A stretch of DNA of 14,841 bases, from contig VAYD01000005.1 in NCBI GenBank assembly GCA_005883905.1, forward strand, positions 1-14,841. Reading direction: 5' to 3'. The position numbers were made by a program, and so were the translations under genes. Positions 1-6,780 of this stretch are shown in pieces. Below the pieces are notes generated by a model. The model was given only the letters and a program-made list of their open reading frames with translations. It did not search any database and had not been told where the DNA came from. This DNA comes from Actinomycetota bacterium (GTDB lineage: Bacteria; Actinomycetota; Thermoleophilia; Solirubrobacterales; Solirubrobacteraceae). Position 1 is the first letter of the stretch, and each line of letters begins with the position of its first letter.

Positions 1-86
1 TGGCCGATGAGCTCCCTTGCGTAGCGACCCCAACCGCGGAGTGGTTCGATGAAGGCGTCCCGCGCATCGATGGCGACGACGGACAT
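1..86 (-). CDS. Glycosyltransferase (GT4/GT1 type), N-terminal fragment cut by window edge
   Basis: Read leftward from an ATG at 86-84, the frame stays open to the window edge (28 full codons). It begins MSVVAIDARDAF and continues into IEPLRGWGRYARELI. The opening 'VAIDAR' strand followed by a Gly/Arg-rich 'GWGRYAREL' loop and helix is typical of the N-terminal Rossmann domain of GT4-like sugar transferases, in which a nucleotide-sugar donor is used on a lipid-linked or glycan acceptor. No clear Shine-Dalgarno sequence precedes the ATG. The gene is divergent from the WecG-type gene at 161, and both fit a surface-polysaccharide locus. Only the N-terminus is visible, so the family is inferred from the motif alone. 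Confidence 0.6.
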   Translation of the reverse strand, partial: MSVVAIDARDAFIEPLRGWGRYARELIG

Positions 87-160
87 GGCGCGTGAACTGT
101 ATGGCCGCGCTAGCGTTTCCAGCGTAGGGGCACGAACCAGCCGGGAGGGCTGAGGGGGCA
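87..160. promoter_or_regulatory. Divergent intergenic region between two glycosyltransferase genes
   Basis: These 74 bases separate two genes read in opposite directions, so they should hold promoters for both. A perfect 8-bp palindrome, CGCTAGCG, lies at 108-115 and could be an operator or chance. Purine-rich stretches GGGAGGG (143-149) and GAGGGGG (152-158) precede the ATG at 161; the second is very close to the start, so either may serve as ribosome binding site. No convincing -35/-10 pair was identified. Confidence 0.35.
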
Positions 161-997
161 ATGGCGGCAACCACGCATGTTGCAATCGATGAGCCGCGCT
201 TCTGGCGAGAGGCCGAGGTCACTGCGCTGCCGCGGCGCGCACGGATCTTCGACATCCCGGTCGACCTGGGTCGGCCGGAGGAGCTGATCCGCCGGATCAC
301 CGGGTGGGTCGGGAGCGGCCACGCGGCGCGGCGCGTGATGTATGTCAACGCGCACGTGCTCAACCAGTCGCGTGAGGTCCCGGAGCTGCGGGCCGCGCTC
401 GAGCAGGCCGACCTCGTGTATTGCGACGGCTACGGCGTGCGGCTGGCCGCCAAGGCGCTCGACGTGCAGATCCCGCATCGGATGACCGGCGCGGACTGGG
501 TCTGGGGGCTCGCGGCGCTGTGCGAGATCGCCGGGCAGTCGGTCTACCTGCTCGGGTCCGAGCCGGGCGTGACCGCCGAGGCGGCTCGCCGGCTGAACCG
601 CTGGTACCCGCGGCTCGAGATCGCGGGCGCTCACCACGGCTACTTCGATACCGGCTCGCCGCACGACGACCGCGTCGTCGAGGACATCAACGCGCGCCGG
701 CCGGACATCGTGCTGGTCGGGATGGGCACGCCGAAGCAGGAGCTGTGGCTGCAGCACAATGCGGCGCGCCTTCAGACCGACGTACTGTGGACCGTCGGGG
801 CGCTGTTCGACTATGTCTCGGGCCGTGTGCCCCGCGCCCCGGGGTGGCTGGCCGACAATGGCCTGGAATGGATCTTCCGACTCGCGATCGAGCCCCAGCG
901 CATGTGGCGCCGGTACCTGCTCGGCAACCCGGTGTTCATCAGCCGGGTGATGGCGCAGGCACGCGCGCGCCAGACCGCCGCGCAGGCATCGCATTAG
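161..997 (+). CDS. WecG/TagA/CpsF family glycosyltransferase
   Basis: 278 residues, a normal length for this family (GT26). Members transfer N-acetylmannosamine, ManNAcA, glucose or a related sugar from a nucleotide donor to a polyprenyl-diphosphate-linked acceptor at the inner face of the membrane, an early step of teichoic acid or exopolysaccharide synthesis. Visible hallmarks are YVNAHVLNQ (about 61-69), the YCDGYGV stretch with the presumed catalytic Asp89 (87-93), LLGSEPG in the middle, and GMGTPKQELW (187-196), followed by VGALFDYVSG and the PRAPGWL...GLEWIFRL block. The C-terminal RMWRRYLLGNP segment is the usual membrane-association end. The start is ATG with purine-rich sequence just upstream. 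A membrane-protein gene follows immediately. The exact donor sugar cannot be told from sequence. Confidence 0.93.
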   Translation: MAATTHVAIDEPRFWREAEVTALPRRARIFDIPVDLGRPEELIRRITGWVGSGHAARRVMYVNAHVLNQSREVPELRAALEQADLVYCDGYGVRLAAKALDVQIPHRMTGADWVWGLAALCEIAGQSVYLLGSEPGVTAEAARRLNRWYPRLEIAGAHHGYFDTGSPHDDRVVEDINARRPDIVLVGMGTPKQELWLQHNAARLQTDVLWTVGALFDYVSGRVPRAPGWLADNGLEWIFRLAIEPQRMWRRYLLGNPVFISRVMAQARARQTAAQASH

Positions 998-1044
998 CGA
1001 CCCTCGTCGCGCTCGCCGCCATCGACCTGGCCGCCCGCAACGGG

Positions 1045-2826
1045 GTGGTCGGCTGGCGTGCGCTGCCTGAGCTGCTCGCCGTCGCGGTCGCGGCGGTCGG
1101 GCTGTTCGCGGTCGGCGGCCTCGGGCTGACGCGCTGGCTGCTGCCGGACGAGTACCGCCGATACGAGCTCGTGTGGGTGCTGCCGGTCGGGGCCTGCGCG
1201 GTCGCGCTGGCGTTGACGGTCCTCGGGTTCGCGCGCGTGCCGTTCAAGATGTCGCTCGGCGTCGTGATCGCGCTCGGCGTGGCCGGCGCCGTGCTCGCGT
1301 ACCGGCGCCGCCCGGGCGCGCCGGCGATGCGGCCGTTCGCCTGGCCTGCGTACCTCGGCGTGCTGCTGGCGGCGGGTTCGCTGATCCCGTTGTTCCGCGC
1401 CGGGTTCGTCACGGTCGAAGGGCAGGGGCAGGACGCGCACCTGGCGGTCGGGACCGCGCAGTTCCTGCAGAAGCATCCGCCGACCGCGGTCGCGATCGAG
1501 GAGCCGGTCGATCGCGTGCCGCTCGTCTGGCGCTCCAAGCAGCCGATCTACTACGCGCTGGCGGCTGTCGCGACGCTGAGCGGGCGCGAGGTCTTCGAGA
1601 CGATCTCGGCGCTGGCGGCGGTGATGCTCGCGCTCGCGTGCATGGGCTTCTTCCTGATCGCGCGCGAGCTGCTGCGGGCGCCGCCGTGGGCGGCGCTGTG
1701 CGGGATGGGGCTCGTCGGGCTGAATCCGATGGTGCTGCACACGGTGATGCATCCCTACTTCAACCAGACGTGGGGGTTCTTCGCGATGCCGTTCGCGGTC
1801 GCGCTGGCGCCGCTCGCCGCGGCCGGCCGGCGAACGCCGGGGTCGCTGGCGCTGCTCGCGCTGTTCCTCGCTGTCTGCGGGTTCGCGTATCCGCTCGCGC
1901 TGCCGCTGCCGCTGCTCGTGCTTGCCGTCGTTTTCTGGCCCGAGCGCCGGGCGCTGTCGCCGCGGCGCGTGTACCGCGGGCGGCGCTCGCTGCTGTGGCT
2001 CGTGCCGCTCGCGCTCGTGCTGATCGTGCCGATTGCCGGCGTGATCGAGAAGGCGACGAGCGCGTTCAACGTGGTCTTCGACCCGGCGCGCTCGCTGAAG
2101 TCCTGGGGCGGCGACGTGTTCGGCTACTTCCCCGAGGCGCAGTTCCTGGGGGTGCACGACTGGGGTCTGCTGATCGTCGCGGCGCCGTTGCTGGCCTGGG
2201 GTGCGTACGTCGCCCTGCGCGCCGCGCCGCGCCGCATCCGGCTGGCGCTGATCGCGCTGTTCGCGTTCGCGGTGGTGTTCGCGATCGAGTTCAGGCTGCG
2301 CCGCTACGGCTACTACTTCCACTTCAAGACGCTGGCGTTCGCGGTGCCCGTGCTGCTCGTCACGGCCGCCGCCGGGTTCGGCCGGATCCGCCGCGGCTGG
2401 ATCGCGCCCGTCGTGCTGCTCGTGCTTGCCAACAACGCCGGCAGCAGCGAGATCGGCGGAACGTTCGACGAGCTGCCGCGCTCGACGCTGCAGCTGCGGG
2501 ACATCAACGCGTCGCTGCCGGCCGACAGCTCGATCCGGATCGATGTGGTGCCGACCGAGCAGAACTGGATCGCCTACATGCTGCATGCGCATCCGCTGTG
2601 CTCGCAGCACCCGCTGCTGAACACGAGCTATCCGCACGTGCGGATCTCGCGCAAGGCCGACTACATCGTCGCTCCGAACGACCGCCCTGTGCCGGCCGAC
2701 GCGCTCACGCCGCCCGTGCGCAGGCTCGATGCGTTCACCCTCTACCGCATGAAGCCGTCGGTTGCCGGGGCCGAGAACTGCTCGCGCGCGATGGTGCAGA
2801 CCGTGACGAGCGTGCCCGTCAGCTGA
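1045..2826 (+). CDS. Large multi-pass membrane protein, possibly GT-C-like
   Basis: About 593 residues from a GTG at 1045, with roughly a dozen hydrophobic segments and a soluble C-terminal part of about 100 residues (from about 2490). Features include GQDAHLAVGTAQFL in an early loop, SKQPIYYALAAVATL, and HPYFNQTWGFF. This layout resembles integral-membrane sugar transferases and polysaccharide assembly proteins, but I see no diagnostic catalytic motif and do not assign a reaction. The start is uncertain. The same frame already looks coding, with strong GC3 and a hydrophobic segment IALATLVALAAIDLAA, directly after the upstream stop at 995-997, yet no ATG, GTG or TTG lies between about 988 and 1045. 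In-frame ATG 868 and GTG 904 would overlap the upstream gene by 94-130 bases. The 3' end overlaps the convergent gene by 8 bases. Confidence 0.75.
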   Translation: MVGWRALPELLAVAVAAVGLFAVGGLGLTRWLLPDEYRRYELVWVLPVGACAVALALTVLGFARVPFKMSLGVVIALGVAGAVLAYRRRPGAPAMRPFAWPAYLGVLLAAGSLIPLFRAGFVTVEGQGQDAHLAVGTAQFLQKHPPTAVAIEEPVDRVPLVWRSKQPIYYALAAVATLSGREVFETISALAAVMLALACMGFFLIARELLRAPPWAALCGMGLVGLNPMVLHTVMHPYFNQTWGFFAMPFAVALAPLAAAGRRTPGSLALLALFLAVCGFAYPLALPLPLLVLAVVFWPERRALSPRRVYRGRRSLLWLVPLALVLIVPIAGVIEKATSAFNVVFDPARSLKSWGGDVFGYFPEAQFLGVHDWGLLIVAAPLLAWGAYVALRAAPRRIRLALIALFAFAVVFAIEFRLRRYGYYFHFKTLAFAVPVLLVTAAAGFGRIRRGWIAPVVLLVLANNAGSSEIGGTFDELPRSTLQLRDINASLPADSSIRIDVVPTEQNWIAYMLHAHPLCSQHPLLNTSYPHVRISRKADYIVAPNDRPVPADALTPPVRRLDAFTLYRMKPSVAGAENCSRAMVQTVTSVPVS

Positions 2827-3808
2827 GTCGTTCGAGCGCGGCGCGCAGCGCCACGGCCGCTCGCTCGGGCCGGTAGACCTCGAGGCGCTCGCGCCCGCGG
2901 CGCGCCAGCTCGTCGCGCAGCTCGCGATCGCCGGCCGCCAGGTGGATGAGCTCCGCTGTGACCGACGGGTCGCGGTCCTCGTCGAGGAGCGCGGCGTCGC
3001 CCGCTGTCTCCGGGACTCCGCCGGCCGGCCGGGCGATCACGGGCACGCCCGCGGCGAAGGCCTCGAGCAGCGGGATGCAGAACCCCTCGTGCTCGGAGAG
3101 GCAGACGAACGCCGACGCGCGGGCGTAGCGCTCGGCGAGCTCCGACTCGTTCAGCGTGTGTTCGAAGACGACGTTCCCGGCGCGGTCGCCGAGCTCTTGC
3201 AGCGCGCGCAGATAGCCGTCGTTGAGCGGCTCGCCGACGAGCACCAGGCGCGCGTCCGGCGCATGGCGGCGCCGATACAGGGCGAACGCCCGGATCAGCT
3301 CGTCCTGGCGCTTGTGCGGCGCGAGCCTCCCGACGAACAGGACGTGAGACTGAGGGGGCTGTCCCCCGTGTCGCACCCAGGCGAGGTCGACGATCGGAGG
3401 AATGACGATGTCCGAGCCGAGCTCGGACCCGTTGAAGAGACTCACGCCGGCCACGACGTCGCAGCGCGCGGCGTACTCCGGGAGCTGCCGGCGCCCGAGC
3501 TCGCACTGCAGCGCGATCGGCGGGTCGTGGTCCCACAGCCAGCGGGCGGGCGTGACATTGTGCGACAGCAGCAGCTTGCGGTTCGGCAGGTCCAGGACGC
3601 CGCGCAGGCGCGGCGCGTAGGCGGAGTAGTGGATGAGCAGCCGGTCGCCGGGCGCCGGATCGAGCGCGCGCAGCGGCTCGAAGCCCTTCGCGCGCGGGTC
3701 GATGAACGCCGCGACGTCGCGCCCGCCCCAGCCCCACCCGCGGAAGCGCTCGCGGAACGCCAGCGCCTGGCGCGAGACGGCGTCGACCGGGCCCGCGCCG
3801 CTGAGCAC
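2819..3808 (-). CDS. GT4 family glycosyltransferase
   Basis: About 329 residues from GTG 3808. The C-terminal GT-B half is clear: VLFVGRLAPHKRQDELIRAF begins the second Rossmann domain, and FVCLSEHEGFCIPLLEAF contains the donor-binding E-x7-E motif (Glu241 and Glu249), followed by GVPVIARPAGGVPE. The N-terminal half has SGAGPVDAVSRQALAFR and SHNVTP. Such enzymes add a sugar from a nucleotide donor to a growing glycan or lipid-linked oligosaccharide in the cytosol. It is the last gene of the leftward export cluster. The true start may be the CTG at 3823-3821, which overlaps the upstream TGA as CTGA and gives an N-terminus LNVWQVLSGAG; GTG 3808 is the first ordinary start codon. The gene ends tail to tail with the rightward membrane-protein gene. 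Confidence 0.9.
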   Translation of the reverse strand: MLSGAGPVDAVSRQALAFRERFRGWGWGGRDVAAFIDPRAKGFEPLRALDPAPGDRLLIHYSAYAPRLRGVLDLPNRKLLLSHNVTPARWLWDHDPPIALQCELGRRQLPEYAARCDVVAGVSLFNGSELGSDIVIPPIVDLAWVRHGGQPPQSHVLFVGRLAPHKRQDELIRAFALYRRRHAPDARLVLVGEPLNDGYLRALQELGDRAGNVVFEHTLNESELAERYARASAFVCLSEHEGFCIPLLEAFAAGVPVIARPAGGVPETAGDAALLDEDRDPSVTAELIHLAAGDRELRDELARRGRERLEVYRPERAAVALRAALERLS

Positions 3809-3819
3809 CTGCCAGACGT

Positions 3820-4149
3820 TCAGCGTGTGTCCTCGAGCCGCTTGATGCGCTCCTCGAGCTCGGCCACCCTCGTCAGCAGGTGCAGGTTGAAGCGCGCCTG
3901 CTGTGCGATCAGGTCGCCGGTCTGCTGGCGCGTCAGGTGGACCATGCCGCGCTTGATCGCCGTGATCGGGGCGCCAAGGGCGCGGGTGGAGCGGACCTTG
4001 TCGGGATCGGGCTCGGCGACAGCCCACTCGATCAGCTGCTCGAGCCCGACTCGGTCCGTCGGCTCAATCGTGAGCCCCTCGATCTGCTCGTCGCCGCTCT
4101 GCATGGCCGCGCGCCTGCGGGCCTCCTCCAGCGCCTGCTCGGGCTTCAC
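3820..4149 (-). CDS. Small coiled-coil protein linked to ABC exporter
   Basis: 109 residues from GTG 4149, whose last two bases are part of the ATPase stop codon (GTGA overlap), so the two genes are probably translationally coupled. The protein starts VKPEQALEEARRRAAM. It has an acidic centre (DRVGLEQLIEWAVAEPDPDKVRS), then a helix with IKRGMVHLTRQQTGDLIAQQ, and ends in a heptad-like amphipathic helix (LLTRVAELEERIKRLEDTR) expected to form a coiled coil. No signal peptide or membrane segment is present, so it is cytosolic. Its place directly between the exporter ATPase and a GT4 gene suggests a scaffold or accessory role in glycan assembly or export. I recognise no named family and assign no function. 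Confidence 0.82.
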   Translation of the reverse strand: MKPEQALEEARRRAAMQSGDEQIEGLTIEPTDRVGLEQLIEWAVAEPDPDKVRSTRALGAPITAIKRGMVHLTRQQTGDLIAQQARFNLHLLTRVAELEERIKRLEDTR

Positions 4150-4892
4150 GCCGTCACCGTCCCCATCATCTCGTGGTAGTGGGCCATGCCCTCGAGGGCC
4201 GGCCCGTCGAACGCCACCGAGCCGCCGTCGAGCACGACGACGCGCTCGCACGTCCGCTCGACCAGCGCCGCATCGTGCGAGACGAGAACCAGCGTCACGC
4301 CCTCCTGCACGCGCTCGGCGATGCGCTGCTCGCACTTGCGCTGGAACGCCTCGTCGCCTACCGCGAGCACCTCGTCGATCAGCATCACGTCGGCCGGGAT
4401 GTGCGCGGCGATCGCGAACCCGAGCCGCACGTACATGCCGCTCGAGTACGTCTTGACCGGCACGCCGATGAACTCGCCGAGCTCGCTGAACGCGATGATC
4501 GCGTCCATCCGCTCCTCGATCTCGGCTCGCGTCATGCCGTGCAGCGCGCCGTTGAGCAGGATGTTCTCGCGGCCGTCGAAGTCGCGCCCGAAGCCGGCGC
4601 CGAGCTCCAGCAGCGTCACGACGCGGCCGCCGCACTGCGCGCCCCCGCTGTCGAGCGGGACGATCCCGGCGAGCGCTCGCAGGGTCGAGGACTTGCCGGC
4701 GCCGTTGCGCCCGACGATCCCGACGGTCTCACCGGGCTCGATACGCAGCGACACGTCTCGCAGCGCCTGGACCGGCGGCGGCCCGCCCGCCCGAGCCTTG
4801 CCGAGCAACAGCTCCTTGACGGTGCGGCCGCGGTCGCCGCGGATGTCGAACGCACGCGAGGCATCCTCGAGCACGATCTCGCCGGGCTGCAC
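4146..4892 (-). CDS. ABC transporter ATP-binding protein, polysaccharide/teichoate export (Wzt/TagH type)
   Basis: 248 residues from GTG 4892; the start shares one base with the permease stop (TAGTG). It shows Walker A GRNGAGKS (61-68), the Wzt/TagH-style signature YSSGM (149-153) in place of LSGGQ, Walker B VMLIDEVLAVGD (169-180) and the switch histidine in LVSHD (His206). LLELGAGFGRDFDGREN between Walker A and the signature is also typical of the family. It powers export of a lipid-linked polysaccharide or teichoic acid across the membrane with the permease encoded just upstream. Unlike O-antigen Wzt proteins with a C-terminal glycan-binding domain, it stops shortly after the nucleotide-binding domain, so chain-end recognition, if any, must come from another protein. 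Confidence 0.95.
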   Translation of the reverse strand: MQPGEIVLEDASRAFDIRGDRGRTVKELLLGKARAGGPPPVQALRDVSLRIEPGETVGIVGRNGAGKSSTLRALAGIVPLDSGGAQCGGRVVTLLELGAGFGRDFDGRENILLNGALHGMTRAEIEERMDAIIAFSELGEFIGVPVKTYSSGMYVRLGFAIAAHIPADVMLIDEVLAVGDEAFQRKCEQRIAERVQEGVTLVLVSHDAALVERTCERVVVLDGGSVAFDGPALEGMAHYHEMMGTVTA

Positions 4893-5653
4893 TAGACGAC
4901 CACCGCCAGCTCGGCCTCCATCCGCCGGAACAGGGCGGCGCCGCCGGCCAGCGCGAGCGCGCCCGCGGCGATGACATAGAGCACCGTCGGCGCGCTCGGC
5001 CACACGCCGCCCCAGATGACGTCGCGGATCGAGGTGATGAACGGCGCGGCCGGGTTCAGCCACTCGAGGGCGGCGCGGGCGGCGGCGTTGCCGGTGATGT
5101 CGCCGGGCGTGAAGAAGATCGGCGAGATGAAGAACCACGGCAGCAGGATCGCGGCGAGGATCGGCGCGACGTCGCGGAAGTAGGCGTGCAGGACGCTCAC
5201 GAGCAGGGACAGGCCGAGCACGAACGCGAACAGCGCGGCGAGCAGCAGCGGCGCCAGTACGACCGACGCGCCCACCCCGCGCAGTGCGAACGTGATGACC
5301 GCCACCACCGCGAGCACGCTCGCGAACGTGACGGCCTGAACGGCCACCACCGCCGCGGGGATCGTCTCGCGCGGGAAGCGCGCCTTGCGGATCAGCGAGC
5401 CCTGGTCCAGCAGCGCCGGCGCGGCGCTCAGCAGCGACTGCGAGAAGAAGATCCACACGACCAGCCCGACCATCAGGAACAGCGGGTAGTCCTCGTGCTC
5501 GGCGACCTTGAAGACCACGCCGAACATCAGGTAGTAGGCGCCCATCAGCACGAGCGGGTTGACGACGTACCAGGCCACGCCGAGGGCGGATCCCTGGTAC
5601 TTGCGCCGCAGCTCGCGGCGGACCATCTGCTCGAACAGAAAGCGGTAGCGCAA
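4892..5653 (-). CDS. ABC-2 type permease, polysaccharide/teichoate export (Wzm/TagG type)
   Basis: About 253 residues from TTG 5653, starting five bases after the xylanase stop. The N-terminal amphipathic stretch LRYRFLFEQMVRRELRRKYQGSALGVAW is the standard entry of this family and supports a start at or near the TTG rather than the internal ATG of EQMVRREL. About six membrane segments follow, with a conserved-looking loop RKARFPRETIP, LHAYFRDVAPIL, LPWFFISPIFF and LEWLNPAAPFI. It forms the membrane channel for the ATPase encoded next (TAGTG junction). No strong Shine-Dalgarno sequence precedes the start, consistent with coupling to the upstream gene. The exported glycan is not identifiable from the permease. 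Confidence 0.93.
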   Translation of the reverse strand: MRYRFLFEQMVRRELRRKYQGSALGVAWYVVNPLVLMGAYYLMFGVVFKVAEHEDYPLFLMVGLVVWIFFSQSLLSAAPALLDQGSLIRKARFPRETIPAAVVAVQAVTFASVLAVVAVITFALRGVGASVVLAPLLLAALFAFVLGLSLLVSVLHAYFRDVAPILAAILLPWFFISPIFFTPGDITGNAAARAALEWLNPAAPFITSIRDVIWGGVWPSAPTVLYVIAAGALALAGGAALFRRMEAELAVVV

Positions 5654-5658
5654 CGCGC

Positions 5659-6657
5659 TTATCGTCGCAGCAGGGCCGTGCGGAACGCGTCGAATGCCGC
5701 CTTGGGGCGCAGCTCGCCGTCGAGCAGCGTCGCGTTGCCGAAGCCCGGATACGCGCCGGGCACCCAGGAGTCCGCGTCGTCCAGGCCCCAGACGGTGAAG
5801 CGCGTGCACGGCGGGCAGCCGTCGACAAGCCGCGCGTACTGCTGGGCCTGGGCCGCGGCCTCGTCCCCCTTCGTGCGCACGTCGATCTCGGTCAGCTCGA
5901 TGCGCAGCCCGAGCTTCGCGAAGCGGTCGATGTTCCGGGCGTAGCCCGGCGGCGGCGCCGTATCGACGTGGGCCTGCAGGCCGATGCCGTCGATCGGCGT
6001 GCCATCGCGCTTGAGCACGGCCGCCAGCCGGTACACCGCGTCGGCCTTCGTGCCCTCGCCTTCGGCGCCGTAGTCGTTGTAGAAGAGCGTCGCGGACGGG
6101 TCGGCTTCGTGGGCGAGCCGGAAGGCGAGCGCGATGTACCCCGGGCCGAGCTTGTCCAGCCAGACCGAGCGCCGCAGCCGCCCGCCGTCCGCGACCGCCT
6201 CGTTGACCACGTCCCATTCCTCGATCCGACCGGCGTAGCGGCGCATCAGCGTGCGGATGTGGTCCGCGAGCGCCCGCTGGAGCTCCGCCGGCGACAGGTC
6301 GTTGAGCCAGCCCGGGTTCTGCAGGTGCCAGACGAGCACGTGCCCGCGCACCGCCATCCCGTGCCGCGTCGCGAAGTCCACGATCCGGTCCGCCGCCCCG
6401 AAGTCGTAGCGCCCGCGCTCGGGCTCCGTGACCTCCCACTTCAGCTCGTTCTCGGGCGTCACCGACCCGAACGCCGTCAGCGCCGCGGCATAGCCCGCAT
6501 CGTCGAGTCGATCGGCCCGCACGGCGACGCCGGCGAGCCGTCCGAGCTTCGGCAGCGCTCGCACGGGCCGGTCCGTGTGCCCGCTCCCGCACCCGATCAG
6601 CAGAACGCACGCCGCGACAGCGAGCCCCTTCGCGGCGCGATGTTGCGGTGGTATCAC
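5659..6657 (-). CDS. GH10 endo-1,4-beta-xylanase, predicted lipoprotein
   Basis: 332 residues from GTG 6657. A short lipoprotein signal peptide (hydrophobic 12-22, lipobox LIGC with Cys23) predicts anchoring outside the membrane. The GH10 barrel shows PENELKW (68-74), GHVLVWHLQNPGWL (105-118), DVVNEA with acid/base Glu153, and IELTEID with nucleophile Glu257, then TVWGLDDADSW. The family hydrolyses internal beta-1,4 bonds in xylan and related glycans. It heads the leftward exporter cluster, so it may trim or release the exported glycan rather than feed on plant xylan; that is inference. An in-frame GTG at 6693, in a duplicated 16-bp segment, is an alternative start but would lengthen the signal peptide beyond the usual size. 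Confidence 0.93.
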   Translation of the reverse strand: MIPPQHRAAKGLAVAACVLLIGCGSGHTDRPVRALPKLGRLAGVAVRADRLDDAGYAAALTAFGSVTPENELKWEVTEPERGRYDFGAADRIVDFATRHGMAVRGHVLVWHLQNPGWLNDLSPAELQRALADHIRTLMRRYAGRIEEWDVVNEAVADGGRLRRSVWLDKLGPGYIALAFRLAHEADPSATLFYNDYGAEGEGTKADAVYRLAAVLKRDGTPIDGIGLQAHVDTAPPPGYARNIDRFAKLGLRIELTEIDVRTKGDEAAAQAQQYARLVDGCPPCTRFTVWGLDDADSWVPGAYPGFGNATLLDGELRPKAAFDAFRTALLRR

Positions 6658-6718
6658 GCTCGCCAGGCCCGCCAACGCAGCACGTGGTATCACGCTCGCG
6701 TCAGCCGATACCGCCGCA
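6644..6718. repeat. Direct and inverted repeats in divergent intergenic region, candidate operator
   Basis: The 16-bp sequence GTGGTATCACGCTCGC occurs exactly at 6648-6663 and again at 6684-6699, with start points 36 bp apart. The 12-bp sequence at 6644-6655 recurs in inverted orientation at 6707-6718 with 11 of 12 bases matching. The first copy includes the GTG start codon of the leftward GH10 gene, and the other two lie in its upstream region, between it and the rightward peptidoglycan-binding gene. This could be a binding site for a regulator of both divergent clusters, or a small in-frame duplication at the edge of the GH10 gene, since both copies encode ASVIP in the same frame. A short hairpin (GCGGA-TTT-TCCGC) follows at 6722-6734. 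No clear -35/-10 elements were found between 6658 and 6780. Confidence 0.6.
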
Positions 6719-6780
6719 CACGCGGATTTTCCGCCGACACGATGGCCGCCTCGCGGCGCTCTGGGGTACTTGCCGGAGCG

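Noticed and set aside
110..994. Leftward open frame over the WecG-type gene
   Set aside because: It is antisense to a recognised family with conserved motifs and has no recognisable domain. The real leftward gene here is the short fragment at 1-86.
994..2637. Long leftward open frame opposite the membrane-protein gene
   Set aside because: It is antisense to a clearly coding frame and reads Arg/Gln/His-rich sequence without domains. High GC content produces such frames.
6722..6734. Hairpin GCGGA-TTT-TCCGC as a terminator or riboswitch element
   Set aside because: The stem is short with no following T-run. It lies between divergent starts where a terminator is not expected; at most it is a weak operator half.
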